From a bacterium (GTDB lineage Bacteria; Chlamydiota; Chlamydiia; Chlamydiales; 2-12-FULL-49-11), in assembly GCA_022600215.1 (NCBI GenBank), contig JAHZKV010000113.1:1-7272 (forward strand): DNA of 7,272 nucleotides, read 5' to 3'. Made by a program: the position numbers and the translations under genes. Every line of letters starts with the position of its first letter. The stretch's first letter is position 1. A model generated the notes under the pieces. It had not been told where the DNA came from. It saw only the letters and a list, made by a program, of their open reading frames with translations, and ran no database searches. This document shows positions 1 through 6,082 of the stretch, piece after piece.

Positions 1-1710
1 AGAAAGTTTTCTTTTATGCAAGTAAGGCAAACAAAACCGCATAAAAAGGTACCGCTTTCTGCTTCTGTGGTTCCGCCATACACCGGATATGTTGAGCCAG
101 ATAAAAAGCCAAGAAGGACTCGTAAAGCAAAAGAGGTAATGGATAAGACGCCGAAAAAGGCGCTGAACATGTTGCCAAAACCTAAAGAGCAAAAGATTAT
201 TAAGAATCACACTTTTGCAACAGATGCAGAGATTGAGTTTGCTAAGCAAAATAAAGCTCCAACAGGGAAGGTTAAGGAAAGGAATTATAATTTACCGCCT
301 CTATCTTTACTTTCCAATACACCTGAGGTGGATCAAACAGGGCTTAAAAGGGAGTTACAAGAAAAGGCGCAGGTGCTTGAAGAGACCTTGGCTAGTTTTT
401 CTATCGAAGCAAAAGTGGGGCATATTCATTGCGGGCCAACCATTACTTCCTTTGAGGTGCATCCAGCAATTGGGGTGAAGGTACAAAAAATTAAAGCTCT
501 AGAAAATGATATTGCGCTCAATTTACAAGCACGATCGATTCGTATCATTGCTCCTATTCCTGGAAAAGCTGCGGTAGGGGTTGAGATACCATCTACCATG
601 CCACAAGATGTAGGCTTTAAAGATATGCTCAATGCCTATCGCAATCTTCCTACTAAACACCACATTCCAGTGCTTCTTGGAAAGACGGTACGTGGGGAAG
701 ATGTAATGTGTGATCTAACGAAGATGCCTCACTGTATTATTGCGGGAGCTACGGGATCGGGAAAATCGGTTTGTATCAATACGATGATCATGTCGATATT
801 AATGAACTCTACTCCTGATAAGGTAAAGTTACTCCTTGTAGATCCAAAAAAAGTGGAGCTTACCTTTTTTGCAAAGATCCCACATTTGATTGCTCCGGTG
901 ATCACCGAACCAGAAGGTGCTTATGCGGCACTTAAATGGATTGTTCGGGAGATGAAAGATCGTTATGAGATGTTAAAAAGGCTTGGCGTTCGAAATATCC
1001 ATGCCTTTAATAAGCGAAAAATCGATAAAGAGTTTGAAGAAAGTTTGGAGATGAAGATCCCAAAAGAGATGTATTTTATGGTAGCAATTATTGATGAGTT
1101 TGCTGACTTGATGATGACCTCTTCTGCGGATTTAGAAACTCCTATTGCGCGTATTGCGCAGATGGCAAGGGCTGTTGGGATTCACTTGGTACTTGCAACG
1201 CAGCGACCTTCTCGTGAGGTGATCACAGGCCTTATTAAGGCCAATTTTCCAACGCGTATTTCTTTTAAAGTATCTTCTCGTATTAACTCTCAAATCATTT
1301 TGGATGAAAATGGAGCAGAGAGCCTTCTTGGAAATGGAGATATGCTCTTTTTAGCACCAGGAACAGCTGAGTTGCTTCGTTGTCAGGGAGTATATGTATC
1401 TGATGAGGATATTAAAAAGGTAGTAACTCATATTCAGGAGCGTTTTCCTACTAACTATCTCTTTGAGTCATTTGAGGATCCATCTTTTGGGGACTCTGTC
1501 TTGCAAGAAAAAGAGCAAGCAGAAGATCCAATGTATGCAAAGGCATTAGAAGTAGTCTTTACGTATAAGACAGCATCGACCACCTTTTTACAGCGAAAGC
1601 TAAAAATTGGTTATGCTCGTGCAGCTTCCATTATGGATGCTTTGGAAGAAAATGGGGTGATTAGCCCTGCAGAGGGTAGTAAGCCTCGTAGAATATTGCG
1701 AGAGGAGTAA
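1..1710 (+). CDS. ftsK: DNA translocase FtsK/SpoIIIE family, 5'-partial
   Basis: This is the motor part of FtsK, a hexameric ATPase that pumps double-stranded DNA through the closing division septum and helps resolve chromosome dimers. Numbering from the ATG at base 16, residues 1-90 are a Lys/Pro-rich linker. A YNLPPLSLL segment (91-99) and GPTITSFEV (140-148) belong to the alpha/beta part of the motor. The Walker A motif is GATGSGKS (244-251), Walker B is IIDEF (358-362, Asp360/Glu361), and ATQRPS (394-399) is the family's sensor-like motif. Residues from about 504 to the end match the DNA-reading winged-helix gamma domain. The frame stays open to base 1 and no transmembrane helices are present, whereas family members are usually near 800 residues with about four N-terminal helices. 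I therefore treat it as cut by the window edge. A separate soluble protein starting at ATG 16 is possible but less likely. It converges on the gene at 1725-2951. Confidence 0.93.
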   Translation, partial: RKFSFMQVRQTKPHKKVPLSASVVPPYTGYVEPDKKPRRTRKAKEVMDKTPKKALNMLPKPKEQKIIKNHTFATDAEIEFAKQNKAPTGKVKERNYNLPPLSLLSNTPEVDQTGLKRELQEKAQVLEETLASFSIEAKVGHIHCGPTITSFEVHPAIGVKVQKIKALENDIALNLQARSIRIIAPIPGKAAVGVEIPSTMPQDVGFKDMLNAYRNLPTKHHIPVLLGKTVRGEDVMCDLTKMPHCIIAGATGSGKSVCINTMIMSILMNSTPDKVKLLLVDPKKVELTFFAKIPHLIAPVITEPEGAYAALKWIVREMKDRYEMLKRLGVRNIHAFNKRKIDKEFEESLEMKIPKEMYFMVAIIDEFADLMMTSSADLETPIARIAQMARAVGIHLVLATQRPSREVITGLIKANFPTRISFKVSSRINSQIILDENGAESLLGNGDMLFLAPGTAELLRCQGVYVSDEDIKKVVTHIQERFPTNYLFESFEDPSFGDSVLQEKEQAEDPMYAKALEVVFTYKTASTTFLQRKLKIGYARAASIMDALEENGVISPAEGSKPRRILREE

Positions 1711-1737
1711 GGCTTTTTAGCCAACTACGCTACTCCT
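1703..1737. terminator. Nested inverted repeat at the convergent gene ends, possible bidirectional terminator
   Basis: AGGAGTA (1703-1709) pairs with TACTCCT (1731-1737), and inside it GGCT (1711-1714) pairs with AGCC (1719-1722) around a TTTT loop. The repeat covers the stop codons of both the ftsK gene and the opposing hypothetical gene, where a shared terminator would be expected. Neither strand has a clear T tract just after the stem, so a standard intrinsic terminator is not established. Confidence 0.3.
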
Positions 1738-2951
1738 TCAGCCTCTAAAAGGCGTTCTGCAGTCATTCTAGCAAAATTTCTATCGTATAATCTTCTTGCT
1801 TGCAATTCCTGCTCTCTTTCTTCTTCGAGTCTGCGCTCTTCTTCTCTTTTCCTTTTTTGTGCAGCATTTTGCAGCGCTTTTAGCTCTTTGAAGACTTTAT
1901 CTGTTTCATCTGGGCGCATATCTGTTACCCCAGCAGTCGATGTAGTGGAGAGAGTTCCAACACCACTATCAGGAAGGGTGCCTGCTTGAGCACTTGCTAC
2001 GACAGATTGGATCGATGAGAGGTTGGTCAATCCTGCAAAAACTACAGCAGCAATTGCTTCTGGCCATCTTCCTTGCGATGCTTCACAGTATGCGGTAAAG
2101 AGGTTCACTGCTACTTTAGATGCTATACTAAAGATTAATACTAGGTTAGAATCAAAAATAGCGAGTGCTAGGTATGCAACGGTACCTGCTGTTTTGATTA
2201 AGATGAGGGTTGCTTCTTTCGTCCATCCTTTTTCTACAACGCTGTTACGTAAATCAAGAATATCCATACCGATTTTCAATACAGCAAAGACAACTACTGC
2301 AATCCTACTACCGAAGTATACCGCAACAGCAATACCTACCGAGAGTATCCCTCGAGATAAAGCAGATTGAATACCTTTGGTTTTTTCTTTTGTGATAACT
2401 TTTGCTTCTTTATCCACGAGGCCAAGCATTTGAGCGCCGCTATACATGGTTTTGAAAGCACTGATCGCAATTTGAAATTCAGGAACAAATGTTTGGATAA
2501 TTGGAAGAGCAATAGCTGCTATTCGTGTTAAGACACTTGTTTTTTTGGTAGAGGCATCTTTTTGTCCGTTATAGTTAATAGCGTAGTTGATATCTCTTGC
2601 AACTACTTTAACTGTTTTCCAGAAAGGTTTTCCCTCTGACCCTTTTTTATCCTCTGGGAGGACAATATCTTCTAAATATTGCGAGGTATCTTTATATAGT
2701 TTTAAGGTAGGTGGTTTTTCTGCTTTCTGGGGTAGGTAGCTTGGATGGGGATGACTTTTTAGGGGAGTGGCAGCACCTTTACTCCAAGTTCGGCTATTAA
2801 GTGTGGAGTCTCTTGATAGGTGGGGTCTAACTCTGCTAAGTACAGCAGGATTAGGCCCTCTTAATAGAGCAAGTGTGCGAGGGCTTAAGCCCTTTATAGG
2901 TATTGTATAAGCTCCTGGTCGATTACAGACTCTTAGGGTTGTTCTATCCAT
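1725..2951 (-). CDS. Unrecognised membrane protein with basic N-terminus and charged C-terminal helix
   Basis: I do not recognise a family for this 408-residue protein. Residues 1-80 are basic and rich in Ser, Pro and Arg with no signal peptide. Hydrophobic stretches lie at about 139-153, 200-228, 246-286 (probably two helices with a short turn) and 298-320. Residues 321-345 are a Gly/Ser/Thr linker. Residues 353-405 form a highly charged Glu/Arg/Lys segment typical of a long helix or coiled coil. This arrangement, with a polar N-terminus, paired hydrophobic lobes and a coiled-coil tail, resembles chlamydial inclusion-membrane or type III secreted proteins in general form only; that function is inference. 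The ATG at 2949-2951 has no strong Shine-Dalgarno; the next internal Met is residue 169, so an early start is needed to keep the ordered reading frame. A strong promoter match sits about 30 bases upstream, and the gene appears to be a single-gene unit ending against ftsK. Confidence 0.8.
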   Translation of the reverse strand: MDRTTLRVCNRPGAYTIPIKGLSPRTLALLRGPNPAVLSRVRPHLSRDSTLNSRTWSKGAATPLKSHPHPSYLPQKAEKPPTLKLYKDTSQYLEDIVLPEDKKGSEGKPFWKTVKVVARDINYAINYNGQKDASTKKTSVLTRIAAIALPIIQTFVPEFQIAISAFKTMYSGAQMLGLVDKEAKVITKEKTKGIQSALSRGILSVGIAVAVYFGSRIAVVVFAVLKIGMDILDLRNSVVEKGWTKEATLILIKTAGTVAYLALAIFDSNLVLIFSIASKVAVNLFTAYCEASQGRWPEAIAAVVFAGLTNLSSIQSVVASAQAGTLPDSGVGTLSTTSTAGVTDMRPDETDKVFKELKALQNAAQKRKREEERRLEEEREQELQARRLYDRNFARMTAERLLEAEGVA

Positions 2952-2981
2952 TTTAAGTTACCATTTCGTAATTAAGTGATA

Positions 2982-3010
2982 ATTATACTATAAAATTAAT
3001 TATAATTCAA
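2982..3010 (-). promoter_or_regulatory. Sigma70-type promoter of the 1725-2951 gene
   Basis: Read on the minus strand, TTGAAT (3010-3005) is followed after exactly 17 bases by TATAAT (2987-2982). The -10 box is perfect and the -35 box matches four of six positions. Transcription would begin near 2975, giving a leader of about 24 bases before the ATG at 2951. The AT-rich background raises the chance of random matches, but the spacing and position are right. Confidence 0.6.
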
Positions 3011-3026
3011 TAATTTACTTTAATGA

Positions 3027-3077
3027 TTGGTAACCAAGAGTTTATATAATTTAATTGTTAGGTTGAGTTGTAACCTA
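3027..3077. repeat. Two inverted repeats sharing GGTTAC, possible operator region
   Basis: TTGGT-A-ACCAA (3027-3037) is an 11-base palindrome, and TAGGTT (3059-3064) pairs with AACCTA (3072-3077) across a 7-base gap. Both contain GTAACC on the plus strand (3030-3035 and 3070-3075), 40 bases apart. A third copy in the other orientation, GTTACC, lies at 2957-2962 between the likely transcription start and the start codon of the hypothetical gene. The set brackets the promoter at 2982-3010, which suggests a regulator-binding region, but nothing identifies the regulator. The stems could also fold in RNA downstream of the tRNA. Confidence 0.35.
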
Positions 3078-3132
3078 CTTATAATTAGTGGGTTATAGAA
3101 CGTATAAAAAAGTGATATATAGGAATAAAAGG

Positions 3133-3138
3133 AAAAAA
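3133..3138 (-). terminator. T tract directly after tRNA-His, possible termination signal
   Basis: On the minus strand six T residues begin two bases after the discriminator base of the tRNA, followed by a CC and another run of four T. Such a tract could release polymerase just after the tRNA; no dedicated stem other than the tRNA's own arms precedes it. Confidence 0.3.
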
Positions 3139-3139
3139 G

Positions 3140-3214
3140 GGCGATAAACGAGTCTCGAACTCGCGACCTCCAGAACCACAATCTGGCGCTCTAACCAACT
3201 GAGCTACTACCGCC
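3140..3214 (-). tRNA. tRNA-His (anticodon GTG)
   Basis: The minus strand folds into a complete cloverleaf. The acceptor stem is GCGGTAG with TTATCGC, containing two G-T pairs. The D arm is GCTC/GAGC with the GG-containing loop, the anticodon stem is CCAGA/TCTGG around loop TTGTGGT with anticodon GTG, and the T arm is GCGAG/CTCGT with loop TTCGAGA. The extra 5' G at position -1 (base 3214) faces discriminator C73 (base 3140), the pair that histidyl-tRNA synthetase uses to recognise this tRNA. The 3' CCA is not encoded, so it must be added by nucleotidyltransferase. The gene stands alone, with its own promoter upstream and a T tract downstream. Confidence 0.97.
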
Positions 3215-3235
3215 ACGGAGAATAATTTCCTTAAA

Positions 3236-3264
3236 AGTATAGTTCTTACTCTCTATTTTGTCAA
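3236..3264 (-). promoter_or_regulatory. Near-consensus sigma70-type promoter of tRNA-His
   Basis: On the minus strand TTGACA (3264-3259, six of six) is followed after 17 bases by TATACT (3241-3236, five of six). Transcription would start near 3229, about 15 bases before the mature tRNA 5' end at 3214. The promoter fits fully between the comEC stop codon and the tRNA, which suggests that the tRNA is transcribed strongly and independently of comEC. Confidence 0.75.
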
Positions 3265-3272
3265 TATTTCTG

Positions 3273-4715
3273 CTAGTCATGTACTCCATCTTGCTTGAGA
3301 AGGTATTTTTCATGGGAGTAGGCATCGCTTTTTAGGCAAAGAAAGAGAATAAAAAGGGTGGATAAGGCAAGAATATGAGGGGAAAGAGGGGGCGATTTGA
3401 GGAGTAAAAATAGGGGGCCTTTTCCATAAAGGACCATTTCCAAGAAGGGTTTAGTTATTGCTTCGGCAGCTCTCCATAAATAAGTAGCAGGCATAAGCGC
3501 TTCTGTGAGAAAGGAGAGAATCAGTAAAATGAGGGTGGGCATCATAGAGATTGGGAAAAAGAGGTTATAATAGAGGCCAAAAAGGGGGATAAAAGGAAAA
3601 AAGAAGAGGGAAATAGGCAAAATAGCTGCTTGAATGAAGAGGGTGATAAAGAAACTCAGGATACAAAATTGATTAAAGGAAAAGATAGATCTTCTCCATA
3701 AAGGGAGATGACCTTCTTCTTTTGGGTAGAAATAGTGAGTGGCTACTTTGGCAAGAGGGTAAAGAGTTAAAACAGCAAAAGTAGCGAGGAAGCTTAAGGC
3801 GAACGATATTTGGAAGATGGAGTAAGGATCGATAAGGATCGAGCAGATGCCAGCAAGGCCTAGCGCATTTAGAGGGAGTGAGACCCTTGAAAATAAGATG
3901 CTCAGAAGATAGATGGTAGTGGCGATCCAAGCGCGTGAGATAGAGGTAGAGCTTCCTGCAAATAAAAAGTAGATCCATGCAAATAAAAGTAGGCATAGGA
4001 GGGAGGTTTTTCTGCTACAGACAAGAGAAATAGGGACAGATAAGAGAAAGATAATCCAAGAAAAATGAAAACCAGAAATAGCAAGGATGTGAATTAAGCC
4101 ACATTCCATAAATTTTGCTCTAAGAAAGTCAGAAGGGATGTTTCCTGTAACTAAAGCAATAAAGTAGTTTTGTACATCGCTATCTTGCACTCTTTTTTTG
4201 ATCGTCTTTTTTGCTCGTTCATGAAGAGAAAAGCGTGTTTGAATTAAAGATGGAGCATAGTTTCCTTTTTTCCATGTTTTTGGTCGTAAAAAATATCCAT
4301 AGGGGGATTTTTTTAAAGGGCCAGTGACAATATATTCATAGTTTAGATCGGGAGTATTTTTGGAAGATAAAGGAAGGTATACTTTTAGACGCTCAAATTC
4401 TTTTCCTTCTTTGTTGATAAGATAGGGAACACTGGCTGTTAAAGAAAGGCGTCCTCTCTTTTTTTTCAGTGAGCTGGGGTGAAGAAGCGCTACCACTTCG
4501 CTACTTTCAGGAGAGGATTTTTTTGCTAAGTGAAAAAGAGTTCCTGTAAAAAGAGATAGGCATAAAGATGCCGCTATAAAATGCTTTTTTTTATGGGTAC
4601 AAGCTAAAAGGAGTGGAAAAAAAATCCCTTTTGATAAAAGCGCGCCAGCAATAAGAGAGGCTAAAATAAAAAGGGCAGGAAATCTTTCCCAAGAAAATGT
4701 ATATTTCTCATTCAC
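3273..4715 (-). CDS. comEC: ComEC/Rec2 family DNA uptake channel, short form
   Basis: ComEC forms the inner-membrane channel through which single-stranded DNA enters during natural transformation. This 480-residue protein has N-terminal membrane helices (about 12-30 and 45-62), a soluble region at 80-160 in the place of the OB-fold/DUF4131 domain, and then the polytopic competence core (about 180-430). Core motifs visible are ALVTGN (187-192), HILAISGFH (209-217), SISRAWI (258-264) and DPYSIFQISFALSF (296-309), all matching conserved ComEC segments. The C-terminal metallo-beta-lactamase-like domain found in long ComEC proteins (about 750 residues) is absent. My recollection is that chlamydial ComEC proteins share this short form. 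The start is a GTG at 4713-4715 without a clear Shine-Dalgarno, 24 bases after the ndh stop codon. Probably co-transcribed with ndh, perhaps also from its own promoter. Confidence 0.9.
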   Translation of the reverse strand: MNEKYTFSWERFPALFILASLIAGALLSKGIFFPLLLACTHKKKHFIAASLCLSLFTGTLFHLAKKSSPESSEVVALLHPSSLKKKRGRLSLTASVPYLINKEGKEFERLKVYLPLSSKNTPDLNYEYIVTGPLKKSPYGYFLRPKTWKKGNYAPSLIQTRFSLHERAKKTIKKRVQDSDVQNYFIALVTGNIPSDFLRAKFMECGLIHILAISGFHFSWIIFLLSVPISLVCSRKTSLLCLLLFAWIYFLFAGSSTSISRAWIATTIYLLSILFSRVSLPLNALGLAGICSILIDPYSIFQISFALSFLATFAVLTLYPLAKVATHYFYPKEEGHLPLWRRSIFSFNQFCILSFFITLFIQAAILPISLFFFPFIPLFGLYYNLFFPISMMPTLILLILSFLTEALMPATYLWRAAEAITKPFLEMVLYGKGPLFLLLKSPPLSPHILALSTLFILFLCLKSDAYSHEKYLLKQDGVHD

Positions 4716-4728
4716 TTTGTTAGTGTAG

Positions 4729-4756
4729 ATTATATGTTACTAAGAAGCAATGTCAT
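4729..4756 (-). promoter_or_regulatory. Possible internal promoter for comEC overlapping the ndh 3' end
   Basis: On the minus strand ATGACA (4756-4751, five of six) precedes TATAAT (4734-4729, six of six) with a 16-base spacer. The -35 box lies in the last codons of ndh. Transcription would start near 4722, only about seven bases before the GTG of comEC, giving an almost leaderless message. This fits the absence of a Shine-Dalgarno, but could be chance. Confidence 0.4.
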
Positions 4757-6008
4757 CGTGTAAGGAACCGTGAATAATACGTGCAGCGCGAGCGCCAGTT
4801 AGGTGGTGCAGTGCCCATTCAAACATAACAGAGAGGCGGTTTTTAAAGCCTATTAGATAGGCAACATGTACAAATCCCCACAAGATCCACGCAGCAACCC
4901 CTTTAAAATTCCATCCAAAGGTAGAGGCAACCGCTTTTCCAGTTCCAATGGTAGCAAGGCTTCCTTTATCTAAATATTTAAAGGCAGGGCGCTTATAGGA
5001 ATTTCTCTTTGATTCTTTCTGTAGCAATTTTGCTAGGTATTTTCCTTGTTGGATAGCGACCGTTGCAACAGCTGGAAGAACTTTACCTTTTTTGGTGGTG
5101 AAATGGGAGGAATCACCCAGCACGAAGATGTTTTTGTCCTCAGGGATAGATAAATCAGAGGTTACGATTACTCTACCGGAGCGATCTGTTTTTGTTTCAA
5201 GGGAGAGCAGCATGTTAGAGACAGTATTACCTGCAGCCCAGATGATATTTTTAGACTCAATGAATTTATCATTCATTTTTACGCCATGTTCATTGATATC
5301 AGTGACAAAGGTTTTTGTAAGTACTTTTACTCCCATTTTTTCGAGGGTTTTTTTCGTATAGATAGAGAGTTTTTCTGGGAAAGGAGGGAGGGCGCGATCG
5401 GTTCCTTCGATAAGGTAAATGTGTGCTTTGCGGGGATTGATATGGCGGAAGTTACGTTTAAAGGTGGTCTTTAGGAGTTCTGCAATAGTACCAGCAAACT
5501 CAACTCCTGTTGGGCCCGCTCCAACAATCACAAAATTCAAGTATTTTTGTCTTTCGCTAGCTTTTGTCTCTCTTTCTGCTTTTTCAAAAGAGGTAAGGAG
5601 GCGGTTTCTGATCAAAAGGGCATCTTTTAAGGTTTTAATACCAGGAGCATAGCGTTCAAAGTGATCATTTCCAAAGTAGGAATGTTTTGCGCCAATGGCA
5701 ACTACTAAATAGTCAAAAGGGAGGGTGTCACCATTTTCTAAGGTAATGACTCTATTTTGTTTATCAATGTTTGTAACCTCGCCCATTAAGACGGTAGCAT
5801 TTTTTTGTTTAGCAAAAATTTCTCGTAGAGAAACAGAAATATCTCGAGGGGACAACGTTGCAGTAGCTGCTTGGTACAGAAGTGGTTGAAAAAGGTGGTG
5901 GTTTTTTTTATCGATTAGTGTGATATCTAAGTTTGCTCTTTTGAGCCCTCTACATACGTTGATGCCTGCAAAGCCTCCACCTATCACAATTAATTTTTTC
6001 TTTTTCAT
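4740..6008 (-). CDS. ndh: Type II NADH:quinone oxidoreductase (NDH-2)
   Basis: This single-subunit flavoprotein oxidises NADH and reduces quinone at the inner face of the membrane without moving protons. In the 422-residue product, the FAD-binding motif is VIGGGFAG (8-15), followed by the family segment HHLFQPLLYQAATATLSP (37-54). The second, NADH-binding, Rossmann motif is IVGAGPTGVEFAG (161-173). The FAD-contacting IFVLGDSSHF is at 294-303, and AVATVAIQQGKYLAKLL (313-329) corresponds to the quinone-site region. The hydrophobic, Trp-rich C-terminus (about 366-400) fits the amphipathic membrane anchor. I chose the ATG at 6006-6008 rather than the in-frame ATG at 6027-6029 because AGAGG (6017-6013) sits four bases upstream and the N-terminus MKKKKLIVIGGG then matches the family. 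ComEC follows in the same direction; hprK is divergent. Confidence 0.94.
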   Translation of the reverse strand: MKKKKLIVIGGGFAGINVCRGLKRANLDITLIDKKNHHLFQPLLYQAATATLSPRDISVSLREIFAKQKNATVLMGEVTNIDKQNRVITLENGDTLPFDYLVVAIGAKHSYFGNDHFERYAPGIKTLKDALLIRNRLLTSFEKAERETKASERQKYLNFVIVGAGPTGVEFAGTIAELLKTTFKRNFRHINPRKAHIYLIEGTDRALPPFPEKLSIYTKKTLEKMGVKVLTKTFVTDINEHGVKMNDKFIESKNIIWAAGNTVSNMLLSLETKTDRSGRVIVTSDLSIPEDKNIFVLGDSSHFTTKKGKVLPAVATVAIQQGKYLAKLLQKESKRNSYKRPAFKYLDKGSLATIGTGKAVASTFGWNFKGVAAWILWGFVHVAYLIGFKNRLSVMFEWALHHLTGARAARIIHGSLHDDIAS

Positions 6009-6012
6009 AGAA

Positions 6013-6017
6013 CCTCT
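6013..6017 (-). promoter_or_regulatory. Ribosome binding site that sets the ndh start
   Basis: AGAGG on the minus strand lies four bases before the ATG at 6008. The alternative in-frame ATG at 6029 lies upstream of this element, so using it would place the site inside the coding region and add seven residues that do not belong to the Rossmann fold. Confidence 0.6.
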
Positions 6018-6024
6018 ATCTCTA

Positions 6025-6054
6025 TACATAAATACAGCAATCAGGTAAAGTCAA
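6025..6054 (-). promoter_or_regulatory. Candidate ndh promoter in the divergent gap
   Basis: TTGACT (6054-6049 on the minus strand, five of six) is a good -35 box. The -10 partner is weak: TTATGT with a 17-base spacer (6031-6026) or TATGTA with 18 (6030-6025). The location upstream of the ndh ribosome binding site is right. I did not find a convincing promoter for hprK on the other strand of this 74-base gap. Confidence 0.35.
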
Positions 6055-6070
6055 GCACTGTTTTTTTTGT

Positions 6071-6080
6071 AGGGAGAAGG
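6071..6080 (+). promoter_or_regulatory. Ribosome binding site supporting the TTG start of hprK
   Basis: AGGGAGAAGG is strongly purine-rich and complementary to the 16S rRNA 3' end. Its GGGAG core (6072-6076) is six bases before the TTG at 6083. No ATG or GTG lies at a suitable distance in this frame, so this element decides for the TTG start. Confidence 0.65.
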
Positions 6081-6082
6081 GT

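Noticed and set aside
2023..2395. Plus-strand reading frames opposite the hypothetical membrane gene
   Set aside because: Their compositions are those of a mirrored membrane protein, they have no ribosome binding site or recognisable motif, and the minus-strand frame is longer and has a promoter.
2952..3139. Small gene or regulatory RNA in the AT-rich gap
   Set aside because: No reading frame of meaningful length is present and the two short stems have no T tract following them, so only promoter and repeat features can be supported.
4709..4711. ATG as an alternative start near the comEC GTG
   Set aside because: It is out of frame with the ComEC protein and opens only a short reading frame.
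5092..5652. Plus-strand reading frames opposite ndh
   Set aside because: They overlap a clearly identified ndh with all family motifs and show no independent features.
6027..6029. Upstream in-frame ATG as the ndh start
   Set aside because: It would add seven polar residues before the Rossmann strand and would put the AGAGG ribosome binding site inside the coding region; the ATG at 6008 fits better.
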